Below, piece after piece: positions 34,280 through 41,773 of a DNA stretch of 63,200 nt (the stretch's first letter is position 1; the number at the start of each line of letters is the position of its first letter). The notes below the pieces were generated by a model, which was given only the letters and a program-made list of their open reading frames with translations, made no database searches and was not told where the DNA came from. The DNA comes from Zoogloea sp. LCSB751 (GTDB lineage: Bacteria > Pseudomonadota > Gammaproteobacteria > Burkholderiales > Rhodocyclaceae). The translations under genes and the position numbers were made by a program. The stretch spans positions 1-63,200 of the forward strand of contig NZ_MWUM01000031.1 of the NCBI RefSeq assembly GCF_002028455.1, in the 5' to 3' direction.

Positions 34280-36283
34280 ATGTTCAACAAGATCCTGATC
34301 GCCAATCGGGGGGAGATAGCCTGCCGCGTCATCAAGACGGCGCGGCGGCTCGGTATCAAGACGGTGGCGGTGTATTCCGAGGTGGACGCGGGCGCGCGCC
34401 ATGTGCGTCTGGCCGACGAGGCGGTGCTGATCGGGCCGGCGGCGGCACGGGAGAGCTATCTGGTGATCGAGCGGATCATCGACGCCGCCAGGCAGACTGG
34501 CGCCCAGGCGATCCATCCGGGCTATGGCTTCCTGTCGGAAAACGAGGACTTCTGCCATGCCTGCGAGCAGGCCGGCATCGTCTTCATCGGGCCGCCGGTG
34601 TCGGCGATCCGCGCGATGGGCTCCAAGTCGGAAGCCAAGAAGCTGATGGAAAAGGCCCACGTGCCGCTGACCCCCGGCTACCACGGCGACCACCAGGAGC
34701 CGGGTTTCCTCAACGTACAGGCGGACGCCATCGGCTACCCGGTGCTGATCAAGGCGGCCTCCGGCGGTGGCGGCAAGGGCATGCGGCTGGTGGAGCGCAG
34801 CGAGGACTTCCTCGACGCGCTGGCGTCCTGCAAGCGCGAGGCGGCGTCCAGCTTCGGCAGCGACCATGTGCTGGTCGAGAAATACCTGACCCGGCCGCGC
34901 CACATCGAGATCCAGGTTTTCGGCGACACGCTGGGCAACTACGTCTATCTGTTCGAGCGGGACTGCTCCGTGCAGCGCCGCCACCAGAAGGTGCTCGAAG
35001 AAGCGCCGGCGCCGGGCATGCCGGCGGAGCGCCGCGCAGCGATGGGCAAGGCCGCGGTCGATGCGGCGCGGGCGGTGGGCTATGTGGGCGCTGGCACGGT
35101 GGAATTCATCGCAAACCAGGACGGCAGCTTCTACTTCATGGAGATGAACACCCGCCTGCAGGTTGAGCATCCGGTGACCGAGATGATCACCGGCCTCGAC
35201 CTGGTCGAGTGGCAGCTCCGCGTGGCAGCCGGCGAGCCCTTGCCACTGGTCCAGGAGCAGCTGGCGATCAACGGCCACGCGCTGGAGGCGCGCATCTACG
35301 CGGAAGACCCGTCCAAGGGCTTCCTGCCTTCCACCGGCAAGCTGCTGCATCTGGCACCGCCGGAAGAGGGCATGCATGTGCGCGTGGATACCGGCGTGGA
35401 GGAGGGCGACGAGATTTCGCCCTTCTACGATCCGATGATCGCCAAGCTGATCGTCTGGGACGTGAACCGCGACCGGGCCCTGGCGCGCATGCTGCAGGCG
35501 CTGGCCGAATACCGGGTCGTCGGTGTCGCCAACAACATCGAGTTCCTGTCGCGCCTGACGGCCTGCCCGGCCTTCGCCAACGCGGACCTGGACACCGGCC
35601 TGATCGAGCGCGAGAAGGACTATCTCTTCCCGGCCCAGCAGCAGCCGACCCGCGAAGCCTGGCTGGCCGTGGCGCTGGCCGGGCTGCTGCGGGAACGCCA
35701 GCGCGCGGCAGCCATGGCGGCGCGGCACCCCGAGCCAGCGTCGCCGTGGCACCGGCGCGACGGCTGGCGCATGAACGCCCCGGCGGCCCGCAACCTGATG
35801 TTCCGCTTCGGCGACGTGCAGAAGACCCTGCGTGTGGCGGCCCACGGCGAGCGCTTCGACATCACGCTGGATGACGTGACGAGCGCGGTGAGCGGTAGCC
35901 TCAACCCGCGCGGCCTGCTGCGGGCCGAGTTCGACGGCCTGCGCACCACCGCGACGGTGGTGGTGGCCGGCGAGCGGCGCCACGTCTTCGGGCACGGCCA
36001 CACCTGGCAGTTTGCTGCGGTGGACCCGCTGCACCACAGCGGCGAAGGCGGCGGGGCCGAAGGCGGCCTGCTGGCGCCCATGCCCGGCAAGGTCATCGCG
36101 CTTCTGGCCGAGGCCGGTGCCACGGTGGCCAAGGGCGCGCCGCTGCTGATCCTGGAGGCGATGAAAATGGAGCACACCATCACCGCACCCTCCGCCGGCC
36201 TCGTCAAGGCCTTCCACTTCGCCGTTGGCGACCAGGTGGGCGACGGCGCCGAACTGGTGGAGTTCGAGGCGGTAACAGAGTAA
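34280..36283 (+). CDS. mccA (liuD): 3-Methylcrotonyl-CoA carboxylase, biotin-containing (alpha) subunit, 667 aa
   Basis: Biotin carboxylase domain (MFNKILIANRGEIACRVIKTARRLGIKTVAVYSE, KAASGGGGKGMRLV, FFMEMNTRLQVEHPVTEMITGLDLVEWQ) over residues 1-450. A linker follows, then a biotinyl domain with the carrier lysine in LILEAMKMEHTI near the C terminus. Full-length family member. It starts at ATG 34280 behind GGGAGA. Energy-dependent carboxylation in the cytoplasm, with MccB. Confidence 0.96.
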   Translation: MFNKILIANRGEIACRVIKTARRLGIKTVAVYSEVDAGARHVRLADEAVLIGPAAARESYLVIERIIDAARQTGAQAIHPGYGFLSENEDFCHACEQAGIVFIGPPVSAIRAMGSKSEAKKLMEKAHVPLTPGYHGDHQEPGFLNVQADAIGYPVLIKAASGGGGKGMRLVERSEDFLDALASCKREAASSFGSDHVLVEKYLTRPRHIEIQVFGDTLGNYVYLFERDCSVQRRHQKVLEEAPAPGMPAERRAAMGKAAVDAARAVGYVGAGTVEFIANQDGSFYFMEMNTRLQVEHPVTEMITGLDLVEWQLRVAAGEPLPLVQEQLAINGHALEARIYAEDPSKGFLPSTGKLLHLAPPEEGMHVRVDTGVEEGDEISPFYDPMIAKLIVWDVNRDRALARMLQALAEYRVVGVANNIEFLSRLTACPAFANADLDTGLIEREKDYLFPAQQQPTREAWLAVALAGLLRERQRAAAMAARHPEPASPWHRRDGWRMNAPAARNLMFRFGDVQKTLRVAAHGERFDITLDDVTSAVSGSLNPRGLLRAEFDGLRTTATVVVAGERRHVFGHGHTWQFAAVDPLHHSGEGGGAEGGLLAPMPGKVIALLAEAGATVAKGAPLLILEAMKMEHTITAPSAGLVKAFHFAVGDQVGDGAELVEFEAVTE

Positions 36284-36369
36284 GGAAACGCCACTGACAG
36301 TTTCAATCCGCCAGCCCGCGCAGACGGGAGCGGAACGCAGCAATCCACAACCAAGATGTGAGGAGACCC

Positions 36370-38058
36370 ATGAACGCGCTGAGCTACGTCCACGGAGCAT
36401 CGAACAAAGCCCTGATCGGCCAGACGATTGGCCGCCATTTCGACCTGGCCTGCGCCCTGCACGCCGAGCGGGAGGCGCTGGTGGTACGCCACCAGAACGT
36501 GCGCCTCAGTTATGCGGAGCTGCGCCTGAAGGTTGATGCGCTGGCCTGCGGCCTGCGTCGCCTGGGCCTGCAGCCGGGGGAGCGGATCGGCATCTGGTCC
36601 CAGAACCGGCTGGAATGGACCCTGACCCAGTTCGCCACCGCCAAGGCCGGCCTGGTGCTGGTGAACATCAACCCGGCCTACCGGCGCAGCGAGCTGGAGT
36701 ACGCGCTGAACAAGGTCGGCTGCCGCGCGCTGATTCTGTCGCCGGCCTTCAAGAGCAGTGACTACCTGGAAATGCTGGCCGATCTGGCACCGGAGCTGGG
36801 CCATTGCGAGCCGGGCCTGCTGCGCGCCCACAAGCTGCCGAGTCTGGAGATCGTCATCCGCCTGGGCGCCGAGCACACGCCGGGCATGCTCAACTTCGAC
36901 AGCCTGTGCGCGGCGCCGAGCCGCGACGAGCTGGCGGAGCTGGAAGAGCTGGGCGAGCGCCTGCAGTTCGACGATCCGATCAACATCCAGTTCACATCGG
37001 GCACGACCGGCAACCCCAAGGGCGCCACGCTGTCCCACCACAACATCCTCAACAACGGCTATTTCGTCGGCGAGGCGATCCGCCTGGTGCCGGGCGACCG
37101 GGTGTGCATTCCGGTGCCGCTGTACCACTGCTTCGGCATGGTGATGGGCAACCTGGGCTGCCTGACCCACGGTGCGACGATGGTCTATCCGGCGGAGGCC
37201 TTCGAGCCGCTGGCGGTATTGCAGACGGTGGCCGAGGAGAAGTGCACCGCCAGCTACGGCGTGCCGACGATGTTCATCGCCCAGCTCGACCACCCGGAGT
37301 TCGCGCGCTTCGACCTGTCCAGCCTGCGCACCGGCATCATGGCCGGCAGCCCGTGCCCGATCGAGGTGATGAAGCGGGTGATCGAGCGGATGAACATGAG
37401 CCAGGTGACCATCGCCTACGGCATGACCGAGACCTCGCCGGTGAGCTTCCAGAGCGCCACCGACGACAGCATCGAGCGGCGCGTTTCTACTGTTGGCCGC
37501 GTGCAGCCCCATTGCGAGGTGAAGATCGTCGACAGCGACGGTCGCATCGTGCCGCGCGGCACGCCCGGCGAGCTGTGCACCCGCGGCTACTCGGTGATGC
37601 TCGGTTACTGGGGCGACGACGCGAAGACTGCCGAAGCCATCGACAAGGCCGGCTGGATGCACACCGGCGACATCGCGACGCTGGACGAGGAAGGCTTCTG
37701 CAACATCGTCGGCCGCAGCAAGGACATGGTGATCCGCGGCGGCGAGAACATCTACCCGCGGGAGATCGAGGAGTTCCTGTACCGCCACCCGAAGGTGCTG
37801 GACGTGCAGGTAGTCGGCGTGCCGGACAAGAAGTACGGCGAGGAGCTGTGCGCGTGGATCATCGTGCGCGAAGGGGAACGCCTGACGGAAGAGGACGTGC
37901 GCGCCTTCTGTCAGGGGCAGATCGCCCATTACAAGATTCCGCGCTACATCTGCTTCGTGGACAGTTTTCCGATGACGGTGACCGGAAAGATCCAGAAATT
38001 CCAGATCCGCGAGAAAATGAAGCAGACCCTCGGCCTCGATGAGGCCGCGACAGCCTGA
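36370..38058 (+). CDS. AMP-binding acyl-CoA synthetase, 562 aa
   Basis: ANL-family ligase. The phosphate loop is FTSGTTGNPKGATLSHHNILNNGYFVGEAIRL, the adenine stretch is ITIAYGMTETSPVSFQS-like, and the hinge and C-terminal lysine motifs are NIVGRSKDMVIRGGENIYPREIEEFLYRHPKV and MTVTGKIQKFQIREKM. The full family length and the LPVNLE-type FACS region suggest a medium-chain or branched-chain acyl-CoA ligase. In this operon it would activate isovalerate, 3-methylcrotonate or acetoacetate. The exact substrate is not readable. Start at 36370 behind GAGGAG. Confidence 0.88.
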   Translation: MNALSYVHGASNKALIGQTIGRHFDLACALHAEREALVVRHQNVRLSYAELRLKVDALACGLRRLGLQPGERIGIWSQNRLEWTLTQFATAKAGLVLVNINPAYRRSELEYALNKVGCRALILSPAFKSSDYLEMLADLAPELGHCEPGLLRAHKLPSLEIVIRLGAEHTPGMLNFDSLCAAPSRDELAELEELGERLQFDDPINIQFTSGTTGNPKGATLSHHNILNNGYFVGEAIRLVPGDRVCIPVPLYHCFGMVMGNLGCLTHGATMVYPAEAFEPLAVLQTVAEEKCTASYGVPTMFIAQLDHPEFARFDLSSLRTGIMAGSPCPIEVMKRVIERMNMSQVTIAYGMTETSPVSFQSATDDSIERRVSTVGRVQPHCEVKIVDSDGRIVPRGTPGELCTRGYSVMLGYWGDDAKTAEAIDKAGWMHTGDIATLDEEGFCNIVGRSKDMVIRGGENIYPREIEEFLYRHPKVLDVQVVGVPDKKYGEELCAWIIVREGERLTEEDVRAFCQGQIAHYKIPRYICFVDSFPMTVTGKIQKFQIREKMKQTLGLDEAATA

Positions 38059-38073
38059 AGAAGAAAGGAAGCC

Positions 38074-38985
38074 ATGAACCTGCCCCAGCGCGTACGCATC
38101 GTCGAAGTCGGCCCCCGCGACGGCTTGCAGAACGAGAAAAAGCTCGTCAGTACCGACACCAAGATCGAACTGATCGCCCGCCTCGGGGCTGCCGGTTTGA
38201 AGGCCATCGAGGCGACGGCCTTCGTGTCGCCCAAGTGGGTGCCGCAGATGGGCGACAACGCCGAGGTGATGGCGCGCATCGTGCGCCTGCCCGGCGTCGA
38301 CTACCCGGTGCTGACGCCCAACCTGAAGGGCTTCGAGGCGGCGCTGGCGGCTGGGGTGAAGGAGGTCGCGGTGTTTGCCGCTGCATCCGAATCCTTCAGC
38401 CGCAAGAACATCAACTGTTCGGTTGCCGAGTCGCTGGAGCGCTTCGTGCCTGTACTGGCGGCGGCCCGTGCTGCCGACGTGCGGGTGCGCGGCTACGTGT
38501 CCTGCGTGCTGGGCTGCCCCTACGAGGGCGAGGTGGCGCCGGAGGCTGTGGCCGACGTGGCGGCGCGGCTCTATGAAATGGGCTGCTACGAGGTCAGCCT
38601 CGGCGACACCATCGGCACCGGCACGCCCGGCAAGACACGCCGCATGCTCGATGCGGTAGCCCGCCGGGTGCCGATGGACAAGCTGGCCGGCCATTACCAC
38701 GACACCTACGGGCAGGCGCTGGCCAACATCTACGCGTCGCTGGAGGCGGGCGTGGCGACCTTCGACACCTCGATTGCCGGCCTTGGCGGCTGCCCATACG
38801 CAGTGGGCGCATCCGGTAACGTGGCGACCGAAGACGTGGTGTACATGCTCGACGGCCTCGGTATCGAGACCGGCATCCAGCTCGATGCGCTGGTGGACAC
38901 CGCCTGGTGGATCTGCGGGGAAATCGGCCGGGCTTGCGGCTCGAAGGTGTCGCTGGCCCGGCGCGGCTGCGCGGCAGCAGCCTGA
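38074..38985 (+). CDS. mvaB (liuE): Hydroxymethylglutaryl-CoA lyase, 303 aa
   Basis: Splits HMG-CoA into acetoacetate and acetyl-CoA, the last step of leucine breakdown. TIM-barrel family of HMGL. Motifs: VEVGPRDGLQNEKKLV, EATAFVSPKWVPQMGD, VFAAASESFSRKNINC, YVSCVLGCPYEGEV, metal-binding GHYHDTYGQALANIYASL, and the catalytic-loop cysteine region SIAGLGGCPYAVGASGNVATEDVVYML. Full length. Fifteen bases behind the ligase gene. Confidence 0.97.
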   Translation: MNLPQRVRIVEVGPRDGLQNEKKLVSTDTKIELIARLGAAGLKAIEATAFVSPKWVPQMGDNAEVMARIVRLPGVDYPVLTPNLKGFEAALAAGVKEVAVFAAASESFSRKNINCSVAESLERFVPVLAAARAADVRVRGYVSCVLGCPYEGEVAPEAVADVAARLYEMGCYEVSLGDTIGTGTPGKTRRMLDAVARRVPMDKLAGHYHDTYGQALANIYASLEAGVATFDTSIAGLGGCPYAVGASGNVATEDVVYMLDGLGIETGIQLDALVDTAWWICGEIGRACGSKVSLARRGCAAAA

Positions 38986-39023
38986 AGAACGTGGCCCGGC
39001 TGGCCGGGCCACTGCTGCATCGT

Positions 39024-39404
39024 TTATTCGAAATCCGGCAATTGGGGCCGTGCGACCGGATGGCCGGCGGCGGCCCAGGAATCGAAGCCCCCGGCGAGCG
39101 ATTCCACCTTCAGGTAGCCCATGTCGAGCAGCGTGGCGGCGGCCAGCGCGGCGCGTCCGCCGGTCTTGCAGTACAGCATGATCTGCAGGTCGCGAGCGGT
39201 GAGCTCTGGCGCTGCGCTCATGCGGAACTCCAGCATGCCGCGCGGGATGTTGATGGCGCCGGGGATGTGCCCGCCGGCGTATTCGTCGGGCTCGCGCACA
39301 TCCAGCAGGATGTTGGCGTCGCGGATGGCCGCGTCGGCCTTGCTCATCTCGATTTCGGTGATCCGCTGCTTGGCGGCGGCGACCAGGTCGTGGGCTGATT
39401 TCAT
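39024..39404 (-). CDS. Rhodanese-like domain protein, 126 aa
   Basis: Single rhodanese domain with catalytic cysteine C79 in LYCKTGGRAALAAATLLDMGY and the CH2A-type stretch LLDVREPDEYAGGHIPGAINIPRG. No signal peptide. Probably a cytoplasmic sulfur-transfer or persulfide-handling protein. Divergent from the sulfide:quinone oxidoreductase across an operator palindrome, so the two would be co-regulated in sulfide detoxification. Confidence 0.9.
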   Translation of the reverse strand: MKSAHDLVAAAKQRITEIEMSKADAAIRDANILLDVREPDEYAGGHIPGAINIPRGMLEFRMSAAPELTARDLQIMLYCKTGGRAALAAATLLDMGYLKVESLAGGFDSWAAAGHPVARPQLPDFE

Positions 39405-39480
39405 GGTTTCCTCGCAAAGGCTTGCGTGACTGGCGTTCGCGCCTGAAGTGCGTGAACGTAGTTTTCGCTTTTGGCTTGGG

Positions 39481-39508
39481 TTTAATATTAGAAAACACTA
39501 ATATTAAA
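39481..39508. promoter_or_regulatory. AT-rich operator between rhodanese and sqr
   Basis: TTTAATATTAG, AAAACA, CTAATATTAAA: a perfect 11-bp inverted repeat between two divergent sulfur genes. It is of the size and AT-richness expected for an ArsR-type persulfide sensor (BigR/SqrR/YgaV class). No such regulator gene lies in the window; that link is inference. Confidence 0.75.
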
Positions 39509-39538
39509 ATTATAACCCATCCATAAAGGAGGAGACAC

Positions 39539-40846
39539 ATGGCCAGGATTGTCGTCGTCGGTGCGGGCATCGGTGGAGTACCCGCGGCTTATGAGCTGAA
39601 AGCCCGGCTGGGCAAAGGGCATGAAGTCACGCTCGTCAATGCGAGCGATTACTTCCAGTTCGTTCCCTCCAACCCGTGGGTCGCGGTGGGCACACGCACG
39701 CGGGACGCGATCACCGTGCCGCTGCGTCCGCATCTCGAAAAGAAGGGCATCGCCTTCGTGGCGCAGGCTGTTACCGCGGTGCAGCCCGAGCGGAATACGC
39801 TGCAACTCCTCGATGGCAGTGCGCTCGAGTACGACTATCTCGTGCTGACGACCGGCCCCAGGCTGGCCTTCGAGGAAGTGCCCGGCGCCGGGCCGGTCGA
39901 CGGACACACCCATTCGATCTGTACGACCGACCACGCCGAGCGGGCCCACGCGGCTTACCAGGAGTTCCTGCACAACCCCGGTCCGGTGATCGTCGGCGCG
40001 ATGCCTGGCGCCAGCTGCTTCGGGCCGGCCTACGAATTCGCCTTCATCCTCGACGCGGACTTGCGTCGCCGCAAGCTGCGCCACAAGGTGCCGATCACCT
40101 TCGTGACCAGCGAGCCTTACATCGGTCACCTGGGCCTGGGCGGCGTCGGCGATTCCAAGTCCATGCTGGAAAGCGAGTTCCGCAACCACGACATCAAGTG
40201 GGTGACGAACGCGAAGACGACCCGCGTGGAGCCGGGCCTGCTGCACACGACGGAGCTCTACGGTCTGGGCAATCCGCTACGGGATCATGAACTGCCCTTC
40301 CGCTACGCGATGATGCTGCCGGCCTTCAAGGGCGTCGACGCAGTCGCCGGCGTGGAAGGGCTGTGCAATCCGCGCGGCTTCGTGTTGATCGATGAGCATC
40401 AGCGCAGCCGGGCGTACCGCAACATCTTCGCGGCGGGCGTGTGCGTGGCCATCCCGCCGGTGGAGGTGACCCCGGTGGCAACCGGTGCGCCGAAGACTGG
40501 CTACATGATCGAGACGATGGTGACCGCCATTGTCGACAACATCGCCGCCGACCTGGAAGGGAAGGAGGCGAAGGCCAAGGGCACCTGGAACGCGATCTGC
40601 CTCGCGGACATGGGCGACAGCGGTGCGGCCTTCGTCGCCTTGCCGCAGCTTCCACCGCGCAACGTCAATTGGTTCCGCAAGGGCAAGTGGGTCCATCTGG
40701 CCAAGGTCGCCTTCGAGAAGTACTTCCTGCACAAGGTGAAGGCCGGCACCTCCGAGCCGATCTACGAGAAGTACATCCTCAAGGCGCTGGGCATCCTGCG
40801 GTTGGAGGGCTCGCAACTCAAAGGGGAGAAGTCCGAAGTGCGATGA
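39539..40846 (+). CDS. sqr: FAD-dependent sulfide:quinone oxidoreductase-like protein, 435 aa
   Basis: Two-Rossmann flavoprotein of the sulfide:quinone oxidoreductase family. It begins ARIVVVGAGIGGVPAAYEL (FAD-binding). Cysteines in SICTTDHA (C128) and GASCFGPAYEF (C160) sit in the contexts of conserved SQR cysteines. VCVAIPPVEVTPVATGAPKTGYMIE is the flavin/quinone-facing segment. Oxidises sulfide to sulfane sulfur, feeding electrons to quinone at the inner membrane. The third classic redox cysteine is not securely placed. AGGAGG precedes the ATG. Context with the rhodanese supports sulfide detoxification. Confidence 0.85.
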   Translation: MARIVVVGAGIGGVPAAYELKARLGKGHEVTLVNASDYFQFVPSNPWVAVGTRTRDAITVPLRPHLEKKGIAFVAQAVTAVQPERNTLQLLDGSALEYDYLVLTTGPRLAFEEVPGAGPVDGHTHSICTTDHAERAHAAYQEFLHNPGPVIVGAMPGASCFGPAYEFAFILDADLRRRKLRHKVPITFVTSEPYIGHLGLGGVGDSKSMLESEFRNHDIKWVTNAKTTRVEPGLLHTTELYGLGNPLRDHELPFRYAMMLPAFKGVDAVAGVEGLCNPRGFVLIDEHQRSRAYRNIFAAGVCVAIPPVEVTPVATGAPKTGYMIETMVTAIVDNIAADLEGKEAKAKGTWNAICLADMGDSGAAFVALPQLPPRNVNWFRKGKWVHLAKVAFEKYFLHKVKAGTSEPIYEKYILKALGILRLEGSQLKGEKSEVR

Positions 40847-41044
40847 AGGGTCGAGGCGGCGGGATGGTCAATCGGCGCAGTGGCCTTCAGCCGGACGCAC
40901 AGCACAGGGTGTTGTCAGCTTTGTGAAAGCAGGCTTGAGCGACCATGCGTGGGCACGATGTTGCCGTCCCCGGATCAAACGGCCCATATCGTGTGGGAAT
41001 GCAGCATTTTTCCGCGATCTGCCCGGATAAGTGGGCGCCCCAAC

Positions 41045-41073
41045 TTGCGCAAGCATCGTTGCCTCACTATATT
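41045..41073 (+). promoter_or_regulatory. Sigma-70 promoter of the Pal-like lipoprotein gene
   Basis: TTGCGC (41045-41050), 17 bases, TATATT (41068-41073), about 45 bases before the ATG at 41118. Good spacing and a strong -10. The intervening 40847-41044 holds no gene. Confidence 0.6.
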
Positions 41074-41117
41074 CAGCGACCTTGTAACCCACCCCATCCC
41101 AGAGGAGCCTGTAGTTC

Positions 41118-41648
41118 ATGAAAAAGTCCGCCCTGTTGACCGTGTTGTGCGCCGCCGTGCTGGCCGCCTGCTCGTCCAATGCACCGAAGACCGCCGCCAC
41201 CACCGAGCAACCGGTGGCTGAGGCGTCCAAGGCCGTTCCGGCTCCGGCCCCCGCCCAAGGCGTGTCCGCCGCTGAACTCGAAGCCCGCAAGCTGGCCGCC
41301 GAGCGCGCCGAGCTGGCCAAGCAGAGCGTTTACTTCGCCTTCGACAAGTTCAACGTCGAAGCCAAGTACACCGACGTGCTCAAGAGCCAGGCCGCTTTCA
41401 CCAATGCCCACGCCAGCGACGTGATCAGCATCGAAGGCAACGCCGACGAACGCGGCAGCCGCGAATACAACCTGGCCCTCGGCCAGAAGCGTGCCGAAGC
41501 CGTGCGCAAGGCGCTGGTCGTGCTGGGCGTGTCCGACTCCCGTCTGGAGGCTGTCAGCTTCGGTTCCGAGAAGCCCCGCGCCGAGTGCCACGAGGAGAAG
41601 TGCTACGCTGAAAACCGTCGCGTGGACTTCAACCACAAAGACAAGTAA
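41118..41648 (+). CDS. Pal-like OmpA-family outer-membrane lipoprotein, 176 aa
   Basis: Lipoprotein signal with lipobox LAAC at C18, then an Ala/Pro/Thr-rich linker, a helix (AAELEARKLAAERAELAKQ) and an OmpA C-like peptidoglycan-binding domain (VYFAFDKFNVEAKYTDVLKSQAAF, ISIEGNADERGSREYNLALGQKRAEAVRKAL, GSEKPRAECHEEKCYAENRRVDF). It anchors the outer membrane to the cell wall. Strongly Pal-like, but tolB and ybgF are not adjacent, so it may be an additional copy. Followed by a large terminator. Confidence 0.9.
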   Translation: MKKSALLTVLCAAVLAACSSNAPKTAATTEQPVAEASKAVPAPAPAQGVSAAELEARKLAAERAELAKQSVYFAFDKFNVEAKYTDVLKSQAAFTNAHASDVISIEGNADERGSREYNLALGQKRAEAVRKALVVLGVSDSRLEAVSFGSEKPRAECHEEKCYAENRRVDFNHKDK

Positions 41649-41696
41649 GACGTCCCGCTGCCGAAGCAAGCCGCCGGGCGGGAGATCGCCAGGCGC

Positions 41697-41752
41697 AACC
41701 ACCGGGCCCAGCAGCCGCTCCCTTTCGGATGCGGTGGCTGGGCCCGGTGGTT
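41697..41752 (+). terminator. Terminator between pal-like gene and fdsA
   Basis: AACCACCGGGCCCAGC and its exact 16-base complement around a 24-base loop, ending in TTT. It lies between convergent genes and can serve both strands. Confidence 0.75.
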
Positions 41753-41773
41753 TCTGAGGTGTGGAAGCGCGCG

